A DNA stretch of 64,000 nucleotides from Dyadobacter frigoris. Lineage in GTDB: Bacteria > Bacteroidota > Bacteroidia > Cytophagales > Spirosomataceae. The notes below the pieces were generated by a model, which saw nothing but the letters and a program-made list of their open reading frames with translations, was not told the origin of the DNA and made no database searches. The stretch spans positions 434,001-498,000 of the forward strand of contig NZ_SZVO01000001.1 in assembly GCF_005280585.1 (NCBI RefSeq), read 5' to 3'. Made by a program: the position numbers and the translations under genes. Each line of letters opens with the position of its first letter. The stretch's first letter is position 1. Shown in pieces: positions 36,131 through 45,064 of this stretch.

Positions 36131-36323
36131 TAAGGTCTTTTTCTTCTTCACGGGTTATGGAAAAACCGGAAATCCTTTTGCCATAGAATTGATGTAACCT
36201 CCCTTCACCACGATCCGGCCCTGAAACAATATTCCGTCCGCCATCTGCATAAATATGGATCACTTCTTTCGGAGAATTAACGCTTCCGCCGCGCACAACT
36301 AGCGTCCCTGAATGGTAATCCAT
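36051..36323 (-). pseudogene. C-terminal fragment of an MbnH/MauG-like di-haem protein
   Basis: The frame codes for GGSVNSPKEVIHIYADGGRNI, SGPDRGEGRLHQFYGKRISGF and REEEKDLINFLCVLTD. This is the usual C-terminus of MbnH-type di-haem cytochrome c peroxidase-like proteins, where it follows the second haem's APYMHDG motif. That motif and all upstream sequence are absent: the frame starts with an out-of-frame overlap on the preceding lipoprotein gene (36299-36323). A deletion joining the two genes is the simplest explanation. The last residues (NHHFANSWRMQL) also differ from the usual F-x-N-P end. Confidence 0.65.
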
Positions 36324-37231
36324 TTTTTTGTATCTCTGTCGTAAGCAAACTGGTATGAAGTTTCTGCTTTTTCACTTTGAGCTGCCAGGCTGTAATTAAA
36401 CTCAACACCAAAAACCATCATATTACCATTTTCGTCAAAACGAATCCGGCGGGCTTTATCATCACCACGTGGTCCAAGGTTTTCAAGCGAACATTCTTTT
36501 CTGACATCACCTTTAAACTTTCCGCTTTTAGTCAGTTCGATCGAATAAATATTTGATGAACGCGCACTACCAAAGTATAGACGTTTTTCACCTGTGATGC
36601 CACCCACAAAAACGGCAATGGCATCATGACCTTCCAGCTTATCAACGACATCTCCATTTTCAGGATCAACCACATAGATCACGCCTTTTTCCTCGTCACG
36701 TGTACTTCCGGCTACACTGCTTGCGTATAATTTCTTTCCGTGACAATCATAATAAATTCCCAAAACAGCAAATGGAACAACACCTGCAACACTATCCGGT
36801 TTCGGAAGTTCTGAAAGGACGGCCATGTTACCTGTTTCAGAATCTACTTTATAGATTTTGTTCATCTGGCTTAGCGGATTATCCAGTGTGTTAACTTTTG
36901 GAAGCGGTGCCGTATAAGCACTTCCATCAATGTCGGAAGTTATGCCACCCATCCAGCCATATTTTGCCCAACTGCGGTCCTGATATGTTTTTCTACTTGC
37001 AGAATCCGCCTGATTTCTCGGGAACTGAACCAAAACAAGCCCCATGATCGTCGGCTCATTTGTTGAAAATCCTGATCGCGTCGGATCAAAACCTAATCCT
37101 TTAATAAAAGGTGCCAAAGTCCTGCAAGAGGCAATGCCTATCTGAGCGATTTCTCCCTTCGTCATTTTTTCTTCACAAGAGGAAAAAACGGCAAGAGAAA
37201 GCATAAAGAATAAACGGGTAATGTATTTCAT
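36299..37231 (-). CDS. Lipoprotein of unknown function, beta-propeller-like
   Basis: The 310-residue protein has a lipobox (LAVFSSC) and repeated short beta-strand units such as NKIYKVDSETGNMAVLSELP, GVIYVVDPENGDVVDKL and RRIRFDENGNMMVFGVEFNY. These resemble NHL/SMP-30-like propeller blades. An N-terminal segment (EIAQIGIASCRTLAPFIKGLGFDPTRSGFSTNE) is shared by no family I can name. The gene lies between the frameshifted lipoprotein gene (30 bases upstream) and the truncated di-haem fragment (25-base overlap), so it probably once belonged to a three-gene operon. Its C-terminus (DRDTKKWITIQGR) looks natural, so the gene itself may still be intact. Confidence 0.65.
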   Translation of the reverse strand: MKYITRLFFMLSLAVFSSCEEKMTKGEIAQIGIASCRTLAPFIKGLGFDPTRSGFSTNEPTIMGLVLVQFPRNQADSASRKTYQDRSWAKYGWMGGITSDIDGSAYTAPLPKVNTLDNPLSQMNKIYKVDSETGNMAVLSELPKPDSVAGVVPFAVLGIYYDCHGKKLYASSVAGSTRDEEKGVIYVVDPENGDVVDKLEGHDAIAVFVGGITGEKRLYFGSARSSNIYSIELTKSGKFKGDVRKECSLENLGPRGDDKARRIRFDENGNMMVFGVEFNYSLAAQSEKAETSYQFAYDRDTKKWITIQGR

Positions 37232-37261
37232 AGTCTCAATTTTTGTTCAATATTGAAATGA

Positions 37262-37650
37262 TTATTTCTTAACCGGCACAAACATCGGTCCGCTCATACT
37301 TTGTTCGCACCTTATATTGTTCAAAGCGGTTTTCGTATTCGCCAATAACGCTTCTTCTTCACCCGGTTCATAACCCAAAGCTTTGATAACCTGCGGATTG
37401 TTAACCGCAATTTTTAATGCAAGATCTTTAAGTAGGAGGGGGATATCCGGCTGTGACTGAGGAATGATATAATCCTGGCAACCATTTCAGGAATTTTGAG
37501 ATTAACCGAATCCGTCAGAATAACCGATTCCTGCGCTTGTTGTTTTTCTTCGTCCTTATTTCCGGAAGTTCCCTTCTTATTTTCTTTTCCGCATGAAAAA
37601 ATAATGAGAAGTAACAGCAATGCTCTTAACGTCCGGCTAATTGTTGACAT
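37262..37650 (-). pseudogene. Frameshifted small lipoprotein gene
   Basis: The first frame runs from the ATG at 37650: signal peptide with lipobox LLLLIIFSC, a lysine/glutamate-rich stretch, then SVNLKIPEMV. It shifts near 37480 in GAAATGGTTGCCAGG. The second frame continues naturally as CQDYIIPQSQPDIPLLL, KDLALKIAVNNPQVIKAL, GYEPGEEEALL and ends MSGPMFVPVKK-stop at 37262. One missing T (GGTTTGCC to GGTTGCC) would restore a protein of about 128 residues. Left as it is, the first frame ends after 78 residues. A sequencing error is possible, but the neighbouring gene in the same locus is also truncated. Confidence 0.7.
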
Positions 37651-37807
37651 AATAAAAAATAAGAGGGTTTTTCAGGGAAACAACGTATAACGCCGTAATT
37701 TGATTTTAAAATAACAATCACCCAAAATTAGAATATTGAATTCAAAAAACAGGGAAAACACTTCGGTAATTCTGATATTTAAGTTCATTCCTTTATCCTA
37801 TAATTCC

Positions 37808-37815
37808 TACCTTTG
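37808..37815 (+). promoter_or_regulatory. -7 promoter element immediately before hemE (possible leaderless transcript)
   Basis: TACCTTTG matches TAnnTTTG and ends only 4 bases before the ATG at 37820. Transcription would begin at or just after the start codon. No clear -33 TTTG is seen at the right distance. Confidence 0.45.
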
Positions 37816-37819
37816 CCGC

Positions 37820-38848
37820 ATGAAATTGAAAAATGATCTTTTGCTTCGGGCAGCGCGTGGAGAAAATGTAGAGCGCACACCCGTTTGGATGATGCGTCAG
37901 GCCGGACGTATTTTACCTGAATATCGTGCCGTTCGTGAAAAAGCCGGAAGTTTTATCCAGCTAGCTACAACACCTGAACTTGCAGCCGAAGTTACCATAC
38001 AACCTGTTGATTTATTGGGCGTTGATGCCGCCATTATATTTTCAGACATTCTCGTAATTCCAGAAGGAATGGGTTTGCCTTACGAAATGGCGGAGCAAAA
38101 GGGTCCGATCTTTCCAACAACCGTTAATACCATTGCGGATCTGGACAAGCTAAGAATTGCTGATCCTGAAAATGACCTGGGTTATGTTCTGGAAGCGATT
38201 CGTCTTACAAAAACTGGCCTGGCCGACCGTGTTCCTTTAATTGGTTTCGCAGGTGCACCATTTACTATTTTCTGTTATATGACAGAAGGAAAAGGCTCCA
38301 AGACTTTTTCAGTTGCGAAAAAACACCTTTACGCTGATCCGGAGTTTTCTCATTTGTTATTACAAAAAATAACAGACAGCACAATCGCTTACCTGAAAGC
38401 ACAAATCGCGGCCGGTGCCGATCTTGTCCAGATTTTTGATTCATGGGCAGGAATTCTTTCGCCGGAACAATACAAAACTTTCTCTCTTCCTTATATCAAA
38501 CAAATCTGCGACGCAATTACCGAAGCCCCTGTTACGGTTTTTGCCAAAGGAGCATTTTTTGCAAGAGAAGAAATTGGCAAACTGAACTGCGCAGTTGTAG
38601 GACTAGACTGGAATATGGACATCACTGAATCCCGTCAGTTAATTCCAACTAAAACATTACAAGGGAATCTTGATCCATGCGTACTTTATTCTTCCTTTGA
38701 TCAAATCAGAGCAGAAGTGAAGAAAATGGTAAGCCAATTCGGAACCCAACGTTACATCGCCAACTTAGGCCACGGCGTTTACCCGGATATGCAGCCAGAT
38801 AAAGTAAGATGTTTCATCGAAGCCGTAAAAGAATACTCAGCTGTATAA
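37820..38848 (+). CDS. hemE: Uroporphyrinogen decarboxylase (HemE)
   Basis: This haem biosynthesis enzyme decarboxylates uroporphyrinogen III to coproporphyrinogen III. With the ATG at 37820 it has 342 residues, the usual family length. The first signature [16 protein letters not shown] and the second region [20 protein letters not shown] are clear, and the C-terminal [13 protein letters not shown] ends the fold. The frame extends 28 codons upstream ([11 protein letters not shown]...), but that stretch covers the promoter element and is not conserved in the family. It is followed by a CACAGAG repeat and a HAD phosphatase gene. Confidence 0.93.
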   Translation: MKLKNDLLLRAARGENVERTPVWMMRQAGRILPEYRAVREKAGSFIQLATTPELAAEVTIQPVDLLGVDAAIIFSDILVIPEGMGLPYEMAEQKGPIFPTTVNTIADLDKLRIADPENDLGYVLEAIRLTKTGLADRVPLIGFAGAPFTIFCYMTEGKGSKTFSVAKKHLYADPEFSHLLLQKITDSTIAYLKAQIAAGADLVQIFDSWAGILSPEQYKTFSLPYIKQICDAITEAPVTVFAKGAFFAREEIGKLNCAVVGLDWNMDITESRQLIPTKTLQGNLDPCVLYSSFDQIRAEVKKMVSQFGTQRYIANLGHGVYPDMQPDKVRCFIEAVKEYSAV

Positions 38849-38953
38849 TAGGGACACAGAGAACCACAGAGTTAAAAAGAGGGACACAGAGGTGTTTTTT
38901 TATTATAACTCTGTGGCTCTCCCCTATACTCTGTGTTCCTCTGTGTAACCTAA
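38849..38953. repeat. CACAGAG-family dispersed repeat, complete hairpin element
   Basis: The left arm has AGGGACACAGAG, AACCACAGAGTTA and GGGACACAGAGG. The right arm has AACTCTGTGGCTCTC, ATACTCTGTGTT and CCTCTGTGTAACCT. It fills the whole gap between hemE and the HAD phosphatase gene and ends 10 bases before the latter's ATG, so it could end hemE transcription or shape the 5' leader of the next gene. Confidence 0.75.
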
Positions 38954-38962
38954 AAAATCTCC

Positions 38963-39502
38963 ATGTCCCAAACAACAAAGTGCGTTTTCCTTGATCGTGA
39001 TGGTGTTCTGAATGAAGATCTTAGTGATTATTTACATAAACTGGATGATCTCGTAATTCCTGAGGGAATGCCGGAAGCTTTGGAATTATTGAAAGAAGCT
39101 GGTTTTTTATTGATTGTGATTACCAATCAGGCAGGAATCGCAAAAGGAATGTATGGCTCAGAAGCGGTTTATGCGATCCATGAAAAAATGCAGGAAATTT
39201 CTGAAAATGCTCTGGATGACATTTACTTTGCACCTTCACATCCTGATTTCACAGGGAAATCACTTTCCCGTAAACCGGATTCTCTGATGCTTGAAAAAGC
39301 GATAGCAAAATATGATATTGATACAACCCAATCATGGATGATCGGAGACCGGTCAAGAGATATGGAAGCCGGACATAAAGTTGGCTTAAAGACAATTCAT
39401 ATTATTCCTGAAAATGAGACTTCAGCAGGGGATTACACCGCTGTCAGTTTATTTGAAGCGGCAAAAATAATTTTAGCTCAAACTACTAAGCGCGTACTTT
39501 AA
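38963..39502 (+). CDS. HAD-IIIA phosphatase, GmhB-like (D-glycero-D-manno-heptose 1,7-bisphosphate phosphatase)
   Basis: The 179-residue cytosolic HAD enzyme shows motif I FLDRDGVLNED (Asp11, Asp13), motif II TNQAGIAKG, and motifs III/IV in RKPDSLMLEKAI and MIGDRSRDMEAG. The arrangement fits GmhB/HisB-N. The Cys-rich zinc loop typical of GmhB is not evident (the region reads PSHPDFTGKSLSRKP), so the substrate may differ or the zinc loop may be lost. GmhB acts in the synthesis of ADP-heptose for LPS. The last 17 bases overlap an antisense small lipoprotein gene. Confidence 0.8.
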   Translation: MSQTTKCVFLDRDGVLNEDLSDYLHKLDDLVIPEGMPEALELLKEAGFLLIVITNQAGIAKGMYGSEAVYAIHEKMQEISENALDDIYFAPSHPDFTGKSLSRKPDSLMLEKAIAKYDIDTTQSWMIGDRSRDMEAGHKVGLKTIHIIPENETSAGDYTAVSLFEAAKIILAQTTKRVL

Positions 39503-39617
39503 CCGGCTGTTTCTGAACTTTCACAGCAGATCCGTAAGCTGGACACTGATGTTTTGTGCATGAAGATGCAAAACCAATCGTACCGCAAATTGCCAAAAGA
39601 AGGAATACCTTTTTCAT
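39486..39617 (-). CDS. Small lipoprotein (43 residues)
   Basis: From the ATG at 39617 the frame reads MKKVFLLLAICGTIGFASSC, then TKHQCPAYGSAVKVQKQPVKVRA. The N-terminus is a complete lipoprotein signal (lipobox ASSC). The mature peptide would be only about 24 residues with one further cysteine and a basic tail. It overlaps the 3' end of the HAD gene on the other strand by 17 bases. I recall tiny lipoproteins with a CPAY motif in related genomes, but no function is known. Confidence 0.6.
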   Translation of the reverse strand: MKKVFLLLAICGTIGFASSCTKHQCPAYGSAVKVQKQPVKVRA

Positions 39618-39663
39618 ATATTTTTTTTAGAGTAGTATAGTAACGTCAGGTTTTAAAACTTAT

Positions 39664-39706
39664 TTCTTTGAATGAATTCGTAAAAGTAACGAACTCATTC
39701 AAAGAA
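39664..39706 (-). terminator. Hairpin terminator of speA
   Basis: 18-base arms (39664-39681 and 39689-39706, one wobble) with a 7-base loop, 15 bases after the speA stop codon. The run of T on the minus side is weak (ATAAGTTTT), so termination efficiency is uncertain. Confidence 0.65.
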
Positions 39707-39720
39707 CGTTATATATTTCG

Positions 39721-41193
39721 TCAAATTTTTGTTTCAACCAGTTCTTCCTCCGTTTCAGAAGGAACCTCATCCTTAATTATTGGTGTAACAAAAGACTCAT
39801 CTTTGAACCCCAAAATTCTCAGCATCGAATCGCTGTCCTGTTCTTCTGCAAAAACTTTGGTAACGATTTTCCCTTCCTCATCACGGTCTATCAAAACATG
39901 TTTTGGAGCCGGAATCAGACAGTGCTGAATTCCGCCATAACCACCCAGGGATTCCTGGTAAGCGCCGGTATGGAAAAATCCAATGTATTGTTTTTCAGCT
40001 TCTTCTTCAAAAATCGGCATATACAAATCCGCACTGTGCATTTCACTGTTATAGAAATCCTGCGAATCGCAAGTCAGACCGCCGAGGTTAACTTTTTGAT
40101 ATGGGCTATCCCAGTTATTGATCGGAAGCATGATATATTTCTGGTTCATACCCCATGAATCAGGAAGCTGTGTAATAAATGATCCGTTGATCATATACCA
40201 AAGTTCTTTATCATTTTGCAGTTTTTTATCAATAATCTCGTAAATCACCGCGCCACTTTCTCCAACCGTATAACTTCCGAATTCTGTGAAAATATGAGGA
40301 ACCGGAACATTATTTTTGTTACATATCCACTGAATATTTTCAATGATCTCATCAATCATTTGCTGATAATCGTATCCAGCCTGTAACGAAGTCTGGATTG
40401 GAAGTCCGCCTCCAATATCGATAGAATCCAGCTCAGGACAAATTTTCTGCATTTCACAGTACTTGAACATGAATCGTGTCAATTCACTCCAGTAATATGC
40501 ACTGTCTTTGATGCCGGTATTGATAAAGAAGTGTAGCATTTTAAGTTTAAAACGAGGATTGTTCTCGATTTTATCCTTATACAATTGCTGCACATCATTG
40601 TAACGAATCCCAAGACGAGACGTGTAAAAAGCAAAATTCGGTTCTTCGTCCGTCGCAATACGCATGGCAAAATTCACGGTATCAGCCGTAACCTGCTGCT
40701 CGTAAAATTCAATTTCTTTCAGGTTATCCAGAATTGGAATAACATTGAAACCTTCGTTGATAAGCTCACTTAAATATTGGGTATAAAGTGGTCTTTTATA
40801 GCCGTTTGCAAGAATGTAAGTTGACTTACTGATCTTGCCGCGACGGTATAATTCCCGGATAATCGGAATATCAAAAGACGACGAAGTTTCAAGGTGTATA
40901 TTGTGTTTCAGGGCCTCTTCCAGCACAAAACTAAAATGCGAGGATTTGGTACAATAACAATAAGTATAAGTTCCCTTATAATTATGACGCTTAAATGCAT
41001 TTTTGAAAAACATATTCGCATTGCCAATATGTTCACCGATTTTGGGCAGATAATTAAGTTTCAAAGGCGTACCATGTTCCTTGATGATGTCCATCAGTGG
41101 TACATTGTTGAACAGCAATTCATTTTTGTCAACGTTAAATTCCATCGTTGGGAACTCGAACGTTTGCTGAATCAGGTCAATGTAGCTTTTCAT
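39721..41193 (-). CDS. speA: Biosynthetic arginine decarboxylase (fold type III, PLP-dependent)
   Basis: This is a 490-residue alanine-racemase-fold decarboxylase of the Bacteroidota arginine decarboxylase group, converting arginine to agmatine for polyamine synthesis. The PLP-lysine region is YTYCYCTKSSHFSFV, followed by the glycine-rich IDIGGGLPI, the phosphate site FTEFGSYTVGESGAV and the C-terminal GAYQESLGGYGGIQHCLIP containing the active-site region. It lacks the N-terminal extension of E. coli SpeA, consistent with the short form. The gene is preceded by a 620-base spacer. Confidence 0.85.
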   Translation of the reverse strand: MKSYIDLIQQTFEFPTMEFNVDKNELLFNNVPLMDIIKEHGTPLKLNYLPKIGEHIGNANMFFKNAFKRHNYKGTYTYCYCTKSSHFSFVLEEALKHNIHLETSSSFDIPIIRELYRRGKISKSTYILANGYKRPLYTQYLSELINEGFNVIPILDNLKEIEFYEQQVTADTVNFAMRIATDEEPNFAFYTSRLGIRYNDVQQLYKDKIENNPRFKLKMLHFFINTGIKDSAYYWSELTRFMFKYCEMQKICPELDSIDIGGGLPIQTSLQAGYDYQQMIDEIIENIQWICNKNNVPVPHIFTEFGSYTVGESGAVIYEIIDKKLQNDKELWYMINGSFITQLPDSWGMNQKYIMLPINNWDSPYQKVNLGGLTCDSQDFYNSEMHSADLYMPIFEEEAEKQYIGFFHTGAYQESLGGYGGIQHCLIPAPKHVLIDRDEEGKIVTKVFAEEQDSDSMLRILGFKDESFVTPIIKDEVPSETEEELVETKI

Positions 41194-41816
41194 TTATTTG
41201 TTTTCGCGGATAGCAGTTAGTGGATTTGAATAAATAATTGAACTTTGTTTTTTTCTCTTTCATTCTTTCGGGCTCTCTCTTCAACGTTCAGATCACTATT
41301 TCTAATACTCTTTTTGCTTAAAAGAAAAGACCCGAAATTTGGGCAGAATATGTATTATTTCCAAACATCATTTGACTTTAAAACATTCCGTGCAATTACT
41401 TTATCACCGATATTTTAAAGTTCATACCTCAAATCGCCCATTTGGTACTTTTCTAATAGCTTCTTTTAAGGGCTGTCACTTACTTTGAATTATGGTTTAT
41501 AACCGAAAAAGACATTTTCAACTTCGAATTCGGGTCAATGAAATTATTTATTTAAGATTATTAAATATCAATAAATTACAATTTGTCATTGAGCTTAGTT
41601 TCGGTTGAAAATGAGTAACTGACTGACATAGAATGTTGAAAATTTCGACCCCAAAGTTATGAAGCAGAGTTAACAATTTAATAATCAGTAAATTAATAAA
41701 TCATTAAATATACATTTGCCTTTTAATAAGAGAAATAAGTACAAAATTGAGAGAAAACTTTAAACATTATTAAAGTTTTCATAGTTTTTATCATTGGAAA
41801 ATTTCAACTTTGTTCT
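41194..41816. other. Gene-less spacer between speA and the efflux operon
   Basis: A 620-base AT-rich stretch without a convincing frame. CAAAGTTA at 41652-41659 is the minus-strand form of TAACTTTG and could be a -7 element directing transcription to speA, which would give a long leader of about 450 bases. On the + strand CAACTTTG at 41805-41812 is one base off the -7 consensus just before the TetR gene. Confidence 0.4.
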
Positions 41817-42440
41817 GTGAAAGAACGAATTATAAAAGAAGCATTCAAACTCTTTTGGCGCTACGGCATCAAAAGCGTGACGATGGACGATATCGCGAAG
41901 GATCTCGGTATTTCCAAACGGACGATCTATCAGCATTTTCCGGATAAAGAAGCAATTGTAATATTGGTAATAGAACAAGAGCTGGAAACCCAGAAATGCC
42001 AGATGGATAAAATGGATGAAGACAAACTGAATCCTGTTGCACAAATGATTCTGGGAGCGGACTATATGCGGGTTTCTCTGGCACATATGAACCCGGTGGT
42101 TTTCCATGATCTGAAAAAATATCACCCGCATGCATGGGACTTGTTTCATCGGTACAAACACGATTATATCATCAAAGAAATTCGTGAAAATCTTATTGAG
42201 GGTGTTGAAACAGAACTTTACAGAAAAGATATCAACGTTGATATGTTATCGATTCTCAGAATTGAGCAGGTACTGATGGCACTCGATCCAGAAATTTACC
42301 CGGCAGATAAATTCAATATGATGAACGTTCAAATGGAATTTGTCCACCATTTTTTACACGGAATTCTGACTGAAAAAGGATTTAAATACTATACTAAATA
42401 TATTGAAGAATCAGCAACATCTATTACCCATGAAAAATGA
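41817..42440 (+). CDS. TetR/AcrR-family repressor of the efflux operon
   Basis: The 207-residue regulator starts with GTG at 41817. The N-terminal TetR helix-turn-helix is clear (KSVTMDDIAKDLGISKRTIYQHFPDKEAIV). The ligand-binding domain is helical and matches no specific drug regulator I can name. Its stop codon overlaps the tolC-like start by 11 bases, so regulator and pump are one transcription unit and autoregulation is likely. Confidence 0.88.
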   Translation: MKERIIKEAFKLFWRYGIKSVTMDDIAKDLGISKRTIYQHFPDKEAIVILVIEQELETQKCQMDKMDEDKLNPVAQMILGADYMRVSLAHMNPVVFHDLKKYHPHAWDLFHRYKHDYIIKEIRENLIEGVETELYRKDINVDMLSILRIEQVLMALDPEIYPADKFNMMNVQMEFVHHFLHGILTEKGFKYYTKYIEESATSITHEK

Positions 42441-43794
42441 AACATTGATTCGCGGCGGGATTTTATCCCTCGCGATGTTTTTAAGTCTCATCTCTGTGAA
42501 AGCGCAGGAGGCGGGTTTTACGGTCAAAGAAGCCGTGGACTATGCCATTAAACATAACCTGAATGTAAAAAGCACGCAATTGGATGCCATTTCTGCGGAA
42601 GCCAGAATCGGCGAGGTGCGGGGTGCAGGTTTGCCTCAGCTGGCCGCCAATTTCAATTTGAGCGATAACGTCATTATCCAGCGCGTTTTCCTTCCCGCCA
42701 ACTTTGCCGATCAGAATGCATCTCCTGATGCGCCACCGGTAGCAGTGCAATTTGGTGTAAGATATTCAGGAAGCGCTTCGGCAACTTTAAACCAGCTCAT
42801 TTTTAGCGGATCTTATTTCATTGGTTTAAGAGCAGCTGCTACATACCGTGAACTGGCTAGCAAGAATGTAACGCAGTCAAAAGTTACGGTAGCGGAAGCC
42901 GTTACCAAGGCTTACTATTCTGTTCAGGTTTCGGAAGAACGTGCTAAGGTACTGGATCTGAATATCAGCCGTGTGGATTCATCAAGACGTGAAACCAAGG
43001 TGATGAATGAAAGCGGATTTGTTGAATTGCTGGACGTCAATCGTCTGGAAGTTCAGATCAATAATCTTGTAACGGAACGTCAGAAAGTGCAGAATCTGAT
43101 TGAACTGAGTTATACTTTATTAAAATACCAGATGGGCATGTCGCTTGACAAGCCGATTAAACTGACCGATAAAGTGGATGATCTGAATATTGAAACTTTA
43201 AGGGCAGATTTTTCAGATTATAAAGTAAACTACAACAGCCGAATTGAATACTCTTTGCTGGACACGCAACTCAAATTGGCGGGATTGGACTTGAAAAACA
43301 TTCGCAGCGGTTATTTACCAACCGTTTCTGCTTCTTTCGGTTATGGACATAATAATGGTAAAAATACACTTCCTGATTTATTTGGAACACAATGGTTCAA
43401 TAATTCGGTGTTAGCGCTGAATGTTAACATTCCGATTTTTGACGGATTTACAAAAAAATATCAGGTTGATCAGAAAAAAGTGGCTTTCAATAAAGTTAAG
43501 CTAAACCAAAGCCTTCTTGAACAAACCATTGATATGCAGTCCAAACAAGCCGCTATCAACATAAAAAATGCTTTCGCAACCTTGGAAACGCAGACAAGAA
43601 ATGTTGATCTGGCTAAGGAAGTGGTTCGGGTTACCAAAATCAAATACAAAGAAGGTGTTGGTTCAAACATTGAAGTCATCAACGCGGAATCAGCTTACAA
43701 GGAAGCACAAACGAATTATTTCTCTGCGCTTTATGATATGTTGATCGCTAAGGTTGATCTGAGCAAAGCGAAAGGAGAGCTTTATAATGATTAA
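42430..43794 (+). CDS. TolC-family outer-membrane efflux protein
   Basis: The 454-residue outer-membrane channel has a signal peptide ending SVKAQ, and two TolC/OEP repeats with long coiled-coil helices (for example EERAKVLDLNISRVDSSRRETKVMNESGF and KQAAINIKNAFATLETQTRNVDLAKEV) and GYLPTVSASFGY. The start at 42430 (MKNETLIRGG) gives a normal signal peptide; an in-frame ATG at 42403 would lie inside tetR and add nine polar residues. It is the first structural gene of a tripartite RND pump encoded by the next two genes. Confidence 0.9.
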   Translation: MKNETLIRGGILSLAMFLSLISVKAQEAGFTVKEAVDYAIKHNLNVKSTQLDAISAEARIGEVRGAGLPQLAANFNLSDNVIIQRVFLPANFADQNASPDAPPVAVQFGVRYSGSASATLNQLIFSGSYFIGLRAAATYRELASKNVTQSKVTVAEAVTKAYYSVQVSEERAKVLDLNISRVDSSRRETKVMNESGFVELLDVNRLEVQINNLVTERQKVQNLIELSYTLLKYQMGMSLDKPIKLTDKVDDLNIETLRADFSDYKVNYNSRIEYSLLDTQLKLAGLDLKNIRSGYLPTVSASFGYGHNNGKNTLPDLFGTQWFNNSVLALNVNIPIFDGFTKKYQVDQKKVAFNKVKLNQSLLEQTIDMQSKQAAINIKNAFATLETQTRNVDLAKEVVRVTKIKYKEGVGSNIEVINAESAYKEAQTNYFSALYDMLIAKVDLSKAKGELYND

Positions 43795-43820
43795 TGCCGG
43801 GCCGCCGGTGCGGTTAAGGG

Positions 43821-43897
43821 TTAATTGTTAATGGCCGCTCGTTAACGAGTTCTGGCTTATTAGCAATTACTATCCACAGTTTACCATTAACAATTAA
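43821..43897. repeat. Inverted repeat between tolC-like and adaptor genes
   Basis: TTAATTGTTAATGG (43821-43834) and CCATTAACAATTAA (43884-43897) are a perfect 14-bp pair. Within the loop lies the 12-bp palindrome CTCGTTAACGAG (43838-43849). The structure occupies most of a 112-base gap inside an operon and might adjust expression of the adaptor and pump relative to TolC. Confidence 0.6.
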
Positions 43898-43906
43898 AAT
43901 TTTATT

Positions 43907-45040
43907 ATGAAAACACATATTTTATCAATCACAATCGCTGCTGCTTTGCTGGCTTCTTGCTCGGGGGAGAAAAAGGAAGGATTGGCAGGAAAAAAAGAAG
44001 AACTGACCAAGCTTAAAACAGAACAAAGCGAAACAGAGAAAAAAATAAAAGCACTTGAATCGGAAATAGCGAAGCTTGACACGACAAAAAGAGCTGAAAC
44101 CAATATAAAAATTGTAACGGTTAAACCACTTGAAGCCGGTACTTTAAGTCATTATGTTGAATTGCAAGGTTCGATCGATGCGAAAAACAGTGTGATGGTA
44201 ACGCCGAAATCCGGTGGTGTGATCATGGCGGTTTATGTTCGTGAAGGCGATCAGGTGAAAGCTGGCAGTGCCATGGCGAAAGTTGATGACAGCATTTTGC
44301 GCGAAAGTATTGAAGAAGTTAAAAGCCAGCTGACTTTGGCTACAACGATTTTTAGCAAACAGAAAAATCTTTGGGACCAGAAAATCGGTACTGAAATCCA
44401 GTTTTTACAAGCTCAGAATAATAAAGAAGGACTTGAAAAGAAACTTTCTACTTTGAATACGCAGCTTTCTCAATCCCGGGTTTCCGCTCCGATTTCCGGT
44501 GTTGTGGATCAGGTAAATGTAAAAGTTGGTGAAACGGCTGCACCCGGTATGGGTCTTTTCCGGGTTGTTAATCTTGGAAATCTAAAAGTTGTTGCCAAAG
44601 TTTCTGATACCTATTCTGCGAGTGTAAAACGCGGTGATGAAATTCTTATCACTTTTCCTGATTTGAATAAAGATTACACGGCAAAAGTTTCTTTTGTTGG
44701 AACAACGGTTGATCCATTAAGCCGCACCTTTATTATTGAAGCCAATCTGCCTTCAAGCCCTGCTTTGAAACCAAACATGGTTGCGAAAGTCCAGATCAAT
44801 GATGCGACGAAGAAAAACGCGTTGATCGTTGACCAGAATATTATTCAGGGAACGGAAAAAGGACAGGTTGTTTATGTCGCGGTAAACGAAGGCGGAAAGA
44901 AAAAAGCGAAATCGAAAATTGTGAAAACAGGTTTGATTTACAACGGAAAAATTGAAATAACGGAAGGCTTACAGGCAGGAGACGAAATTATCACCACCGG
45001 ATATCAGGAAGTTTCTGACGGACAAACGATTTCGTACTAA
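43907..45040 (+). CDS. RND efflux periplasmic adaptor (membrane-fusion protein), lipoprotein
   Basis: The 377-residue lipoprotein (lipobox ALLASC, Cys18) has an N-terminal coiled coil rich in Lys/Glu directly after the lipidated cysteine (KEELTKLKTEQSETEKKIKALESEI), a lipoyl-like domain (GVIMAVYVREGDQVKAGSAMAKVDD), the alpha hairpin, the second lipoyl half (SAPISGVVDQVNVKVGETA), and beta-barrel and membrane-proximal domains. It connects the inner-membrane RND pump with the TolC channel. The extra coiled coil after the anchor is longer than in AcrA. Confidence 0.9.
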   Translation: MKTHILSITIAAALLASCSGEKKEGLAGKKEELTKLKTEQSETEKKIKALESEIAKLDTTKRAETNIKIVTVKPLEAGTLSHYVELQGSIDAKNSVMVTPKSGGVIMAVYVREGDQVKAGSAMAKVDDSILRESIEEVKSQLTLATTIFSKQKNLWDQKIGTEIQFLQAQNNKEGLEKKLSTLNTQLSQSRVSAPISGVVDQVNVKVGETAAPGMGLFRVVNLGNLKVVAKVSDTYSASVKRGDEILITFPDLNKDYTAKVSFVGTTVDPLSRTFIIEANLPSSPALKPNMVAKVQINDATKKNALIVDQNIIQGTEKGQVVYVAVNEGGKKKAKSKIVKTGLIYNGKIEITEGLQAGDEIITTGYQEVSDGQTISY

Positions 45041-45064
45041 AATTCACTTTCAGCTAGCATACCC

